Origin: Phallusia mammillata | Taxonomy: Eukaryota; Chordata; Ascidiacea; Phlebobranchia; Ascidiidae | Direction: 5' to 3' | Assembly: GCA_003260075.1 (NCBI GenBank) | Contig: QLIY01000044.1 | Span: 8,965-72,964, forward strand | Length of the DNA: 64,000 nucleotides | Shown: piece by piece, positions 1 to 12,021 of the stretch | Numbering within the stretch: position 1 is the first letter of the stretch | Layout: the number at the start of each line of letters is the position of its first letter | Position numbers and translations under genes: made by a program | Notes under the pieces: generated by a model | What the model saw: the letters and a program-made list of their open reading frames with translations, nothing else | Told to the model about the DNA's origin: nothing | The model's database searches: none

Positions 1-442
1 AACCCGAACCGCTAATGAAGATTTTTAAAAAACCCGAACCGGAGTTGAACCCTATTTTTTGTGTGGCGTTGGACCCGAACCGGAACTGAACCAGAAAACA
101 ATTCAGTCCGTTTTATATTTTGTGATTTTTTTTCAAAACAGCGCACTGAAAAACACGTTAGATAACACTTATCGGGCGTGTCAAAAATAACAGTGCACGG
201 TCAAAATTATTTTGGAGTTTGATAAGGTCAAGTAGATGATGGGTAGAATTAAATCGAAACGAATGAAAATTTGAACCGGTTCAAAAACCGCAAACCGGTT
301 TGGACCGGATAATTTGCCCCGAACCCGAAAATGAACATTTTTAAAAACCTGAACCGAACCCGAACCCTTAAAAACAAAACGAAGTGAACCCGAACCTGAA
401 CCTGAACCCATATGACAAGCGGTTCGACTCCCTGGTTGTAAT
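1..442. repeat. GAACC-rich dispersed repeat, copy 1
   Basis: Degenerate repeats of CCCGAACC / AACCGG surround a unique core at about 170-300. The core and the right end match a second copy at 22818-23136, including the shared segments CGGGCGTGT, ACCGGATAATTT and GACAAGCGGTTC. The right end holds GGTTCGACTCC, a perfect pol III B-box consensus, but no A-box is seen at the expected distance. It may be a SINE-like element; its class is not settled. Confidence 0.6.
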
Positions 443-1984
443 AAAGGCCTTAACTCAGTAAAAGCGATTCTTGTCGCTCTTCGCTTTATTGACGTCACAA
501 CAAGTAAGTTTATTATTAAGTTCGCTATCTTGCTTTTTTAAAGAACTTTTAAATAGCGCAACTGACATCCTAATAAATTGTACTTGGCACAAATTCATCA
601 TGTTTAGGGTTGTCACGATATTTTTTAATTCAATATCAGTACCCGATATTTCACACCAGTACCCTACTGCAGTGGTTCCCAACCTTTTTTTGATGCGACC
701 CAAATACTTACCAAAATTTTGTTTAGTGGTTTCTCGCGACCCATGGACATGCTATTTTAGTTGAATTTTTGTCTGTAAATTCGGAAAGCTTTTTTAAAAT
801 TACTACGCAAGTTTAGCAAATCAATAACCTTATAACGAACAAATAGTGTTGTTGTTTTCGACCTAACATTTCCATTTAACCAGGACTTAGAGCTGAATCG
901 AAGAATTATTAGCCAGACAACGCTTAACTGTGAGAGCTAACACATCACTTTATGACGTCACAAACAGTTTTAACCATTATCGCGACAAGTTGTGATGAAA
1001 TTATCGTTGGACAACAATTTAAAGCCTTAGGAAATATATAAAAATAACGCTACAGAGCAAAATCACAAAGTAGATGTTCTTATTGTCACTAAATCAAGCG
1101 ACCCAACAGAATGTTCAGGCGACCCTTACACGAAAACGCTACTCTTGGGTTATTTTTGCTGTATTTGGCTACTAATCAAGTATAGAAAAAAACGTGAAAA
1201 CTGCAAAAGGACTTTTTATCAAAAATTGCACAAGACATTTGTTAAACAAGTCATAAAAAATGCAAACATTCTAATTACACGACCGACTTAACTTGTGTGT
1301 TTTCTGTAATGTGTAGTCAAAAACGTACAAGTACTACATGTTTTTATAAACGTTCACAGTAGTTTTGGTTGACAATACCATTGACCACACCCGTTTCAGA
1401 TTCAACAAAAACATCTTTGCAGCATCGAAAATTCCGGCATTCTTGCGTCGCACACGACAACAAACACGTTTTGTGTATTTCCTTGCCTTCTTCTTTGCTT
1501 CTACGCCTGATAAACAAACATGTAGTACTAACAAACAAAAAGCGTATCGTGAATATTCGGCCTACAATAAGAAAAATATACAGAATGAGAAAATTATACA
1601 ACTTTGTTAAAGGAATTCGTTTTTTGTTTAATTCTTGCCCAACATTGTGTTTCAAACTAAAAAAGGTCACCATGTTTTGTTCACAACAGTCCGTAGCCTA
1701 CATCTTGGAAAAAAAAGCGAGATAGGGTACATAGGCCTACCTTACAATCCCAGAAGTAAGTTGTTAAATAAAGCCGCCGTTATTTAGCTCAACGAAAAAC
1801 TTGAAAGGGCAGAATACTCAAAAGGTCCTAAGCAAAATACCAAAAGCTTGCAGTCACAAAAAAACTGTCAGAAAATGGCGAAAAAATACACAGCCAATGG
1901 TAAAAAAGATACTTGCTTGATCTTTTCTCGTTAAAAAAGCTCATGTATGTAGTTGTGCAAACATTTTGTGGTTATCAGCACAAT
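443..1984. other. 3' flank of the zinc transporter; no gene seen
   Basis: This downstream region of the minus-strand zinc transporter probably includes its 3' UTR. It contains a truncated hAT-like MITE at 670-1120. The open frames at 1334-1725 overlap each other on both strands, have no recognisable domains and are not supported as genes. Confidence 0.5.
670..1120 (+). mobile_element. hAT-like MITE, 3'-truncated copy
   Basis: Begins with the inverted-repeat sequence CAGTGGTTCCCAACC and follows the intact element at 60051-60529 over about 450 bp, sharing CGCGACCCATGGAC and ACAGAATGTTCAGGCGACCC. The last 50 bp, including the right terminal inverted repeat, are missing, so no target duplication can be checked. 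Confidence 0.8.
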
Positions 1985-4900
1985 TTACCGTAAACGCACT
2001 GCATCATCATCAGATACATCCGCATTTGTCATTTCACTTAAATCATCTTCAAGATATACTTGTTCTGGGCTTATGGTACTGCAATCTTGACAAAACTCTG
2101 GTTGAAGAGTTAAGGAGTGGATTCCGTTGTCGTGAAAAAGTTTATTGACTTCGTTAGCCGTGGTCACAAAATCGTCTTTCACGTGCATTATGATATGCAT
2201 TGAAGCCACCACTCGCCCGACTGAAAGTTGCCAAATGTGCAAGTCGTGAATTGAGGCGACCCCTGAAATCTGCAGAGATGAATTAATTTCGGATTAAAAA
2301 TGGGTAGGCAAACTTTTACCCTATATTTAGACAAAGTGGTAGAATCGAAATTAAGGAGAAGTAATTATTGTATGACTGCAGTCAAAATGGATAAGTAGTA
2401 TATTTCCAAGAGCAAACTTATATTATCAAGACCCACAATTTTCTTTAAGTTTGAGCTTACAGATGTTAAACATTGCTTTACATATATAGACCCTAATTGA
2501 AAATGCACTATTTTTAAGATATAAGCTAATTTTGTTGCAAAATGCACAATGCATTATAAACAAACTAACAAATTTTTGAAACAAACAATAATATTTAAAA
2601 AAATTCAGTTAGAATCACTGGTGATAAACCAAGAAACAAATACGTTGCAAACAACCTTTACCTTATTAATTTTGTCCATCATGTCCTCTGGATTTACGCT
2701 TTCTGGCGGATTTTGCAACAAAATTAACGACGACTGTTTTAGGAGCGGAATTGTAGTACAAATAATAATTCCTGAAATGCACAAACTCATAACAGGGTCC
2801 AGGTAATATCTCCAACTACCCTAAAAAAGAGAAAAAATTTTTTTTATAACCGGATGCTATAGTTTATAGATACACCGTAGATTATGTACGGTATGTTTAA
2901 TTTGGATATTTATTTCAAAAACTTTATATGTGACATTGCAAACTGTAACATGTAAGAAAGGAGTATATTTGATCGTGGAGTACACTTTCAAGCTAATATA
3001 TGGTCCTTTCCAAGCACTGGTTAATTAGTGTCGGTCTATTAATTTCAAATATAGTTTACAGACAAAACGTTTCGCAGCGATCTTGCATAACAGCGTCCTA
3101 AAATCGGTAAGCAACTATTTATTTTTAAAAGCAAACAATGTTTTCCAAACTGCTGCGTCAAAGTTAACAGAAACCCGGCATCAGACCACGAACGACTGAA
3201 TGTGTGCAGTCGCGTAGTTAGGTTTCACAAAATTAACACCGTAACTGCGAGAAGGGTTAGGTTAGGTTTAGGTCAGAGGTGTCCAACACGTGGAACGCGT
3301 GCCAAAAAGGGCACGCAGAGCATTTGAAAATGGCACACAAGCTTTTGCACATTCAGATGATAAACTTCAGGATTTGTCACGCGATTAAATCTGTTTCTAT
3401 TGGTTCTTCATGTCCTTGATTCTAACTTCAGTAAAGATTATTATCAGTAGTAAAATTACACAACCAACTAATTAAATTGGTCGTAATAGGGTTGTACATA
3501 TTGGCCAAATATTCGGTTTAAGCCTGTACAGTTGAGACACTTACGACATGGTTTGGAAAAGTAGCAAACGTTGGCACGCGAGTATATTTTAAAACCAAAA
3601 TTGGAACGGGGCTGTGTTTGTGTTGAACACCCCTGGTTTAGGTAGCACTGAAGTAAAATATTGCTACAATACAATTCGTATGTTTTTAACTCTTAAATCA
3701 GAACTCTATACTGTAGTTGCGCCTTACATTGTTCCGAATTCAGGTTGCTAAAATCCGAAATTAACCATCTAAAAACACAACAACAATTTGCTTACCTGAA
3801 CAAAATAAATAATAAGTGCATTAACAATAACTACAAGTGATCCAAGCGCATCTCCCAACACATGAAGGAACACGGCTCGCATATTCATCTGGGAACCTGT
3901 GAAACATGTCATATTAAATTCCCAAACAGAAACAATGTTAAAACTAGTGATGCACCGAACCCGACTAAAAAGGTTCGGGCCGAAACCGAATATTCGGCCA
4001 TGAGGCCGAATAATTTCGGCCGAATCAGGCCGAACCTAAAATCCCCTTTCTTATGGATGTTTTCAATTGAACCTTGCGTTGTTGATGCGAGAGAACTCAA
4101 TTTTGACAAACTAAAATCACTTTCACAATGTTTAAGCTTTAGTAAACATCTAATATTTTGCAGACAACGTGGCTCGTATTTTATAGATACAACAAATAGT
4201 TAGTTCTTGATGTTTCGTTTGGGCGAAAATGAAGTTTAAGGCCTAAATTCAATGCAATAAAAAAGTTCGGTTTCGGCCGAATTTTTAAAAAAGTTCGGGC
4301 CGAAACCGAAACATTGGAAAACAGCGGATTCGGCCGAAATGTTTCGGCCAACCGAAACTTCGGTGCATCACTAGTTAAAACGTTAAAAAGTTCGCTCAGT
4401 GACGTAATAGTCGCTGTTCGACATCGGATAACAATAATGGACATTTATGTACGGCAGTGGTTCTCAAACTGTGCGTCGCGACGCCCTGGTGCGTCGCTTT
4501 AATTTTCCAAGGGCGTCGCAGAAAAGTTTTGTTTCGTGGCTTTTTGTTGTTGTATCAATAAACCCAACTTTAATAATAAGTTTCCTCATTAACTTTTATT
4601 TGCTGGTGCGTCGCAAGTCCAGAAAACTTGTCCAGGGGCGTCGCAACAAAAAAAGTTTGAGAACCACTGATGTACGGTATGATGATTTAATGTCAACAAC
4701 GAATTGTGTTTTTTTACTTCGGTAAAGAAGCTTTCAGTACCTGATCCCTCGTGATGTTCGTGGTGGCCGTGATCATGTGAATGTCCATGAGCATGACCAT
4801 GAAACAAAACCAAGCCTGCAAGGTTTATGACTAAACCAGCGACGCCCACACCGAGGACGATCAAAGGACTTTTAACTTCCTCCACCTCCACTAATCTGCC

Positions 4901-7900
4901 ATGAGACAAAATTTTAATTGTAAGATTGAGCAAGCAAGTGTTTGAAAACAAACGTAAGCAAGTCTTTGAATACAAATTTGCCTTGGTCTGTATCATTGCA
5001 GCAATAAACTTCGAAAAAAGGTTTAAAAAAATACACAAATATCAGGCGCCAAAAATCACTAAAAAAGCAACATAACTTGAAACCGATTTGCTGGGATTTG
5101 CGGAACAGCTACTATATACCAGCTATTTTTTTATTTGTGATAACCATGTCCAAAAATGTTATAATATAAAATAGGCGTGTTTTGTTATCTTTGAATTCTA
5201 TTTGTCTTGAAATGACCTCCAATGATTTACTAACATTCTGTCTGGAGTGGGCAATACGATAATGTTTCGAAAATCTAGTTGACTCAATTTAGTTGTGTAG
5301 TTTGGAAGATTGTGTTACCTTTTAAGCAAAAGAAGACACGTTGAAACTGTACGGCAGAAATCAAATCTTTGTAAAAAATGACCGATTCGGTCGAATAAGT
5401 TCGGCAATCAGAATATTCGGTACATCACTAGTTTAAATACAATTCATCACTAGAAAAGTGGCTTTCTGATATACTTCCATTTCATATATTCTATACGATA
5501 TTTATCAATTTACTATACTATACACAATTGTATCTACATATACGTTTGTTTTTGCAAGCAAAAACGAATGGGTCCCTACATGCGTGTTTGTGCGGATTTA
5601 CATAAACCTATTTGGTGGTTATTTTTAGATTCTTAAGCAAATTTTTCACAAAGCATTAACTTAACTTTAAATATTTTTGTCCGTATTCTTTTTGCGTTAT
5701 TATTGTCATATAATTACCAAAAAATCGGTGAAAAAAGAACGGGGAAAATACTTTCTTAATCTCTTGCTTTGATATTGTCGTTTAAGTTCAGTTTTTAAAC
5801 ACAAGTTTTAATAGACTGTTACATTAGACACTATATAAAAAAGTCGTTTGCTACAAAGGTATACATAACAACTTGTTTTTCACTAAACTTTGTTTCGCAA
5901 AAACGACCGTTTAATGACCTTTTGACACTTTTTTNCTGAACCATAGGGCTTGTATTTCTTGCCTAAAACTAAAACCGATTATTTCGGGGTTTAAATGGTG
6001 AAAAATTGGTGAATCCGAAAAAAAGATACAAAATTCTTTAAAAAACCTTACATTGCACCAAACAACAAAGCATGAAACTCCAAGATGCTGTACTTTAGTT
6101 AGTACAGCCGTTTTAAAAATTTTACGTTTTGGGGGCCTGTGGGTGATCCGCTGGGTCAATCGGGGTCAAACTTCAGGAGGATCAAATCTGGATTATTAAC
6201 TAACATCTCTGTAAATTTGAATAAATTTAAAGCACTCTTTCTTGACCAATCGCGTCTCACAAACCAGCGTTAGACAGAAAAAAGAAAAAAGAAAAGAGAT
6301 AAAAAGAAAAAAAGAAAAAAAGAAAAAAAGAAAAAAAGAAAAAAAAATACGGACAAAAACAATATATGTCCCCTTCAGGGAAGGGGACCCATAATAAGCA
6401 AGTGCTTTAAAGACAAATTTGCTGTGCATCTATCTAAAAAAAGTTCAAACAAAAGGTACCAACATCGAAACTGCTTAGCTAAGATTTTAAAAGGCAATCT
6501 GTCGCAATGAAAACTAGACCTAACATTATCACGCGATGAAGACTGGCCCAAAATGTTTTTCACTTGAGAAATATGAACGCAGAAATTAAGAACAAACGCA
6601 AAAATTTGCACACGGGCCACAGAAAACAAATATGTTAGCTTTGTGACGGACAAGCCCTGTTCTGCACCCGAACCTAAAACATACGCTGGAACTGGCAATA
6701 AAAATGCACATTAATGTATGCAGGGGGTAAACAGGCTCTTTTCAACTCACACATCGGCGGAACAAAAAGTTCATTACATGAGGCCCTGGCTAACAATGTT
6801 ACTGCTTTGATGTAATCTTAAGATCTCGGAGTATTGAAACAAAATCTTTGCGAGGAACATCGACATGCTTTATCATTACATATCATCTGAAGATGGTATG
6901 AGCTGCATTTGCCGAAACGTTTGAGTTATAATGCATGTCGCCATTTTCTTTTGGGGCGTTATTTTTCACATTAAACTTATAAACAGATCCGTGTATAGCG
7001 TTCCAATTTTTTTTAACGCTGTTTCAAGTAAGAACGATCATTTTACAATTGGTCAAGCGATTACAAACGGCCCACGAAATATTAATAAAGTATCTTTTAT
7101 TTTTTTAACAGATTTTTCGCTGTAACTATTCAGTAAAAAAAACTTAACCAGTAGCATACATTGTAAAATAAAACGACAAACTTACCTTTGTATTGCTTCA
7201 ATAATGATGTTAAAACACAAAGCGAGTAAAAACACTGCGTTTGCAAAAGCTCCCAATACTTCAGCACGCACCCATCCATATGTGTTGAATTTGCTGCTTC
7301 TTTCGCTGTATATAACGGCCAGCAATCCTACCACAATGCTTACGGCGTCCGATAACATATGGAAGCTGTCAGCTATGAGCGCTACTGAATTCGTCACATA
7401 CCTAAAATAATGGACATCAGTTTAGTTTTAGCGTTTGTGATAGACTATTATTTTTTACACAGTTTTAAGTAGGTTTGGGACCGGAAAATCCTAATTCCGG
7501 GATTTGAGCCGCGAGGAGCTTGTAATATTTCTACAATCTCATGTAATATCAGATCCTGCGAGTGTATAAGCAAAAAAATAGTCAGACAAATGAGTTTTCT
7601 GTGACAAGAACTAATTATTGCCTCATTTTCAGATAACAAACATGGGGCAATTGTTCACGCACTATGTTTATAATGGTTTAGTCTTGTTTATGACGTAAGA
7701 AAATTCCCTTGAAACATTTCCGCACGAACCGATCTTACGAAACTAAATTACATTTCATTCTGCATGTTGTTGCGAAAATACTTACAGTGGAATTCGAAAG
7801 GAATAAATTAACTTTAGTTGGTAACGCGAAAGTTTTGTTTTGCCAATCCATTTTTAGTTTCATAAATATATTTAGCTTGGACCACGAGTGCTCGAAAAAA

Positions 7901-10900
7901 TGGCGACACTTATGGGAACTGTTGTTATAGTTTGTAACACATATTGTAGGAGCGTCTTTGTTAAATTGGAGAAAATCATAGTCAAACTAGCATTATTTAA
8001 AGCAACGTTTTAACGTTTAAAATACAGCATAATGCGTGCTCCCCACATGCACTCCACATTAGGGAAAGAAATTTGTTTGCTCTGGAAAGTGCTGTGAGCC
8101 CAGCCACATGCAGCCCTGTACTCCCAATGGAGCAATAAACTTTAAATAACGATAGGACATTAAACGAACGAGTTTAGCTATATTGGTGTATACTAAACAT
8201 TACAAAATCGCTGGTTCGTTCGCGCACCAACACCAGAATAAACTAGAAGGGTGGCTTAGCACATTTTGTTGTTGCATTTACACTATAACCTATTTTAAAA
8301 TATTAATATATTTCCTATGCTTATTTTGTATTGGGTCCTATATTAGCCATCGTCTTTTATAACCTTAGTCGTTTCTGCAGGCAAAAACTCATGGGTCCCC
8401 ACACATGCAAAGTTCAAAATGATGCATTTCAAGAGATAGATACCATGAGAAAGTCGGATGTTGTAAGGTAAAACACAGTGATCGGCACTGGGCTTAAATA
8501 ATAATAATATGTAGAGTACAAACTATATAAATTTAGATTCACCCCAGATATTGTTTAAACCAAATTGTGTCCTATTTAACGTTCTTTTTCAAAGAAAAGA
8601 AGGAGTAAATAGTGGCATAATGGGGTAAAACCAAAAATGGACACCTATATCAATAGCGAATTCGCCCCCCCCCCTTCTGCAGGCAAAAACTCATGGGTCC
8701 CCACACATGCAAAGTTCAAAATGATGCATTTCAAGAGATAGATATGAGAAAGTCGGGTGTTGTAAGGTAAAACACAGTGATCGGCACTGGGCTTAAATAA
8801 TAATACTATGTAGAATACAAACTATAAAATTAGATTCACCCCAGATATTGTTTGAAGTATGTCCTATTTAACGTTTTAAAAAACTGACCCATTNAAAGAA
8901 AAGAAGGAGTAAATAGTGGCATAATGGGGTAAAACCAAAAATGGACACCTATATCAATAGCGAATTCGACAAGCTGTCCAATTTTCATTCAATTTAAACA
9001 TTGTTAAAAGGGTCACCCTTTTTAGGGATTAGTTGGTTAAGTTATGGTGCTACAGGGCAAAACATAACATTTGAGGACTTAATTGAGTAAATGTTGGGGC
9101 TGCAAGGTAAAACATATCAATCGAAACCTACAAATAGCATAGTCCACATACTACCCAAATTTTACCGAAAGCCGACATTGTTTAATAAACTAACCCATTT
9201 TAGGGGGCTAGCAGGGTAACTAATGAGGTTCGACAACCAAACTAAAAAAATGTGACTCAAGGACTCAATTAATAGTACTAAAATTTCAGCCCAATCCGCC
9301 AATGTTTAAAATTTCGACCACTAGAGGAGTTTTGAGCAACAACTGTTAATGTTTTTGACGTCGTAGGGCTGTTAACAACCCCCTAACGGCGCAAAAACAT
9401 TCACAAAGCAACCCACAAAGTCACAAGCAAGTAACATACAACTGGTTGCCCTTGTAACACTATTGCGCCACAGAATTCTTTCGTTTGTGATGCACAGTAC
9501 GTTTTACACTTTGGGGGCTTGTGGGGTAAATGTTAGGGCTACAGGGTTGAACACAACAATCGACACCTATAAATGGCATACTATACAAGAAATCCAAATT
9601 TCAGCCAATTCTGACACTGTTTAAAAACTCACCCATTTTAGGGGGCTAGCGGGGTAAATACTGGGGTTATCAACAAAAACAAAGTGGGATGCACATCTAC
9701 ATAACTATATCTACCATCTGTGTAAATTTTATCCATATCCATCAAACATTTGATGAAAAAACGAAACAAAATCGGACAAACTTAATAAATTGTTTTAGTT
9801 AGGGAGAACAACTATATCTTCATCAAATATGTTTTCACCTTGAAATTTGTGCGAATCTTTACTTGAAAACCCACGTGTCGTTAAGCCAAAAAACAGCCAA
9901 AAGTTTAACCCGGAGAAAAAACATCGAGACCGCATAATAAACTGAATGAAGTGCATCAGAAGTCAACAAAATTAAAGTGTCGAGCAAAAACGAGGTTGGA
10001 CTCAATTGCTAAATGGCAAAATTTTGGGGGCTACAAATTTTAGGCCTAAACCCAAAAGCAAAAGCCACCTCTATTTTAAACGTTTTTTTAAATCACGATA
10101 AAAGCCGAAAAGTTTAGCTGATCGAACGACTAGTTTGGTAGATACGTAGAATGAGCTCAGACGCACATGAGGTTCTGGATGTTTGGTAAAGGTTAATTGG
10201 TAGGCGGCGCACACAGAAGTCATACAATATATTTGAAATACATTTCCTAAACCTTGTTGGCATCTGATATAAGGTACGAATGTCATAGCTTAACAAAATT
10301 CGGTACCTACTATAGTTTAGAAATTATTTTTTATCGCGGCTCTGCGTTACCACGATTTGAAAAAAGGAACAAAAAAGAATTCAGTATGAAATAAATGCTT
10401 GAATTAGTGTATTGGAGTTAGATACTACTATGAAAGCATTTTTGCCTCTTCAGAGCCATCAATCAAGCGATGGTTATGCGTGGACAAAACGCAAACCTTG
10501 TACAACGTGGTGTGTTGATTTAGGTGGTAGTTCCTCCCAACAGTCGTTTATGGTGCCTTTGTGTGTGGCCTATGCGATTTAATGCCTAATCATACTGATG
10601 TTTGCAAGTCATGATCAACTCACTGGTTATAAAACCCCTCATGGGGAGTTAAATCATCACGTAAATTAAACGCATGTGGTCAACTAAAAGAGTGAATCTT
10701 GAGCAGCATATGCTTTTACTGCTTAAAAATTGTTAAAACTAGATCAAATTTATTTAGCGGCTCTTGAGGAAAAACACAATTGCATCCTTGCGGTACTTTT
10801 CGCCATATTTGTATCACATTACTAAATTTTTAAATGAAATTTTATCAAATTATTGTGCCTAACTAGGCTCTTATTCTGCCTATTTTGTGCCTATGGAGTA

Positions 10901-11122
10901 ATATACTTTTAGCAATTTTATCCTTGTATGACATATTTAATGAATACTGCAATGCCATGAGGGTGACAGTTTACTGTTGCACAGTTTTAAAACCAAACCT
11001 TGGTTTACTTACCCTACCACAATTTCGGCCAAAAAGAAGGTAAAAGTGAGAACCAGCATACATACAAAGCGCTTTCGTGTTCCAATCCTACATACACAGC
11101 TTTCGCAACAAACACACGCCAT
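1985..11122 (-). CDS. SLC30A1: ZnT1-type zinc exporter (SLC30 family), 6 exons, 341 aa
   Basis: Cation diffusion facilitator that should export Zn2+ from the cytosol across the plasma membrane in exchange for protons. Exons on the minus strand: 11122-11013, 7401-7186, 4895-4741, 3896-3796, 2820-2662 and 2269-1985. All introns are GT-AG, phases agree, and the stop is TAA at 1985-1987. Both intramembrane zinc sites are present as HxxxD: H51-D55 (HMLSD, TM2) and H172-D176 (HVLGD, TM5). The His in the first site fits zinc-transporting ZnT1 rather than ZnT10, which has Asn there. The TM4-TM5 loop carries ten His in residues 141-157. The C-terminal cytosolic domain starts near residue 245 and has the family motif HDLHIWQ. 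Residues 1-11 contain five Cys, unusual for the family. The protein is shorter than human ZnT1 (about 507 aa), mainly in the His-rich loop and the tail. The last exon could instead continue through the GT at 1986-1985 into an unseen exon. Confidence 0.93.
3274..3635. mobile_element. hAT MITE with perfect 8-bp TSD
   Basis: Terminal inverted repeats are CAGAGGTGTCCAACAC at the left and GTGTTGAACACCCCTG at the right. The 8-bp target duplication GTTTAGGT is exact at 3266-3273 and 3636-3643. It lies in zinc-transporter intron 4 and has no coding capacity. Confidence 0.9.
3945..4373. mobile_element. hAT MITE, TAGTGATGCACCGAA ends, perfect TSD
   Basis: The inverted ends are TAGTGATGCACCGAA and TTCGGTGCATCACTA, flanked by the exact 8-bp duplication GTTAAAAC at 3937-3944 and 4374-4381. 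The interior is rich in TTCGGCC/GGCCGAA palindromes. It lies 48 bp from the acceptor of zinc-transporter exon 4. Fragments of the same family are visible near 5370-5433 and 42450-42570. Confidence 0.9.
4455..4669 (+). mobile_element. 215-bp hAT MITE, copy 1
   Basis: The ends are CAGTGGTTCTCAAAC and GTTTGAGAACCACTG, with the exact 8-bp duplication ATGTACGG at 4447-4454 and 4670-4677. It is nearly identical to the inverted copy at 13476-13691, with only a handful of differences by eye. It sits 71 bp beyond the splice donor of zinc-transporter exon 3. Confidence 0.93.
5935..5935. other. Single undetermined base (N) at a likely assembly join
   Basis: The N lies exactly where copy A of the repeat lacks the interior present in copy B (about 35360-35988), so it probably marks an unresolved gap rather than one ambiguous base. 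Confidence 0.6.
6276..6348 (+). repeat. Purine-rich simple repeat (GAAAAAA)n
   Basis: Tandem 7-8 bp units of G plus A run inside the right end of the 5451-6394 element. The corresponding tract in the second copy (36325-36355) is shorter. Confidence 0.85.
6880..7020 (+). repeat. Dispersed repeat with AAACTTATAAACAGATCCGTG core
   Basis: The segment runs from GCCGAAACGTTTGA through GCATGTCGC to AAACTTATAAACAGATC and GTGTATAG. It recurs at about 43230-43345, 43650-43760 and 48350-48460. It is probably one end of an uncharacterised non-autonomous element. Confidence 0.6.
7460..7930. repeat. Dispersed repeat, copy 1 (partner near 45430-45880)
   Basis: It shares TGTAATATCAGATC, the TTCTGTGACA region and ACGAAACTAAA in the same order with 45430-45880. 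The partner starts with CAGCGGTTCTCAAAC, a degenerate hAT-like end, so this is probably an old hAT-derived element. Confidence 0.55.
8373..8968 (+). repeat. Direct duplication around a C10 tract (8373-8664 / 8675-8968)
   Basis: Two copies of about 292 bp, starting TTCTGCAGGC and ending GCGAATTCG, are separated by exactly ten C (8665-8674). They differ by substitutions and small indels at a level expected of alleles, and the second copy contains an N at 8893. This is the longest-diverged member of the C10 series and is most simply read as two haplotypes joined head to tail. Confidence 0.85.
8970..9700 (+). repeat. Degenerate tandem repeat array
   Basis: Modules containing CCCATTTTAGGGGGCTAGC, GGGGCTACAGGG and CACCTATAAATGGCATA recur imperfectly near 9010, 9075, 9190, 9510 and 9630. 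They are also related to the end of the preceding duplicated unit. The spacing is irregular, at about 200-450 bp. There is no coding potential. It occupies part of the zinc transporter's first intron. Confidence 0.55.
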
Positions 11123-12021
11123 TTTACTATAGCACTTTCGGAATTGAACCAAATCACGCCATAGATTCAACTATTGACTAATTGTGACTTAAAGTTGGCG
11201 CTTATAAACGCCAGAAAAATTTCATCTGGAATGCATTGAGTTCTGTCAAAGAAGGCTGCTGCACAAGCAAATATTTGTCTCTGACGGGTTTGGACAACAA
11301 CGTCTCAATGTGCCGACTGCAAATCAAACAAGTACCAACAGATTAGGCTACTTTCAACCCAATGCAAGGCAATGTTTGAAGCTGTCTGTTTGAAAATGCC
11401 TACTTTCTGTCTTTTTAACCATGCTTACCTAAAGCGTTGTAGCTTCTATAGGTTTAGGTTATACTGCCATCCCGAATTTTTACGGCTTGTAGTAATAGTG
11501 TAGCTGCAGTGCGTTACACCTTTTTACCAACTGCAGCCACAACCTTTTTTGCGCATTATTACGTGTTAAAGTTGCACAGCTATTTCGCAAGAAAGTTTTA
11601 TATTAATTGTGTCTCATACAATTTTATTCACAGGTCAAAATAAACTGAATTTAACTCAAAAGTTTTGCTGTATAAATAGTGTTAAATCATTACAAAACCT
11701 AAATCCATAGTAAAGACCTTGCATAGAGTTACAAAATTCAAAACGTGGTTTCACTGGTTAAAAACTAAACACTTTAAACAAAGAAGCATTTTTTGCCACA
11801 CATACTACTACAACTCATTATTAACCCGTGGTGGAAGAAAAACAAAAATAATCTCCAAACAGCGGCGCCATTGAGCAACTCACAGGCACGTTCGAAAGAA
11901 AAAAGCAAAGATGTAGACAGTTTAAAGCAATAAGTCAGTCGAAAGTTACCCAATAATCTTGGACAAATTTTACTCTATGCGTAGAAGCAATCGTTGTCAG
12001 TAAACTGTGTTTGTATCGAAA
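11123..12021. promoter_or_regulatory. Divergent intergenic region, SLC30A1 / SOBP
   Basis: This is the 0.9 kb between two divergent start codons and should hold both promoters and 5' UTRs. A TATA-like TATAAATA occurs near 11672. No MTF-1 metal response element (TGCRCNC) was found by eye, although vertebrate ZnT1 genes carry them. Transcription starts cannot be placed from sequence alone. Confidence 0.4.

Larger units (their letters stand above)
5451..6394 (+). mobile_element. Larger non-coding repeat element, copy A (internally short)
   Basis: It matches 34859-36404 from TAGAAAAGTGGCTTTCTGATA to GGGGACCCATAAT. About 625 bp of the interior found in the other copy are absent here, and the break falls on the single N at 5935. 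The right end contains a (GAAAAAA)n tract at about 6276-6348. No transposase is encoded, so it is a non-autonomous element of unknown class. Confidence 0.75.

Noticed and set aside
421-445. tRNA gene suggested by GGTTCGACTCC
   Set aside because: No A-box or cloverleaf could be formed around it; it is part of a dispersed repeat.
4589-5038. 149-aa minus-strand frame covering zinc-transporter exon 3
   Set aside because: It reads through both splice sites of the real exon into intron and MITE sequence; only 4741-4895 is coding.
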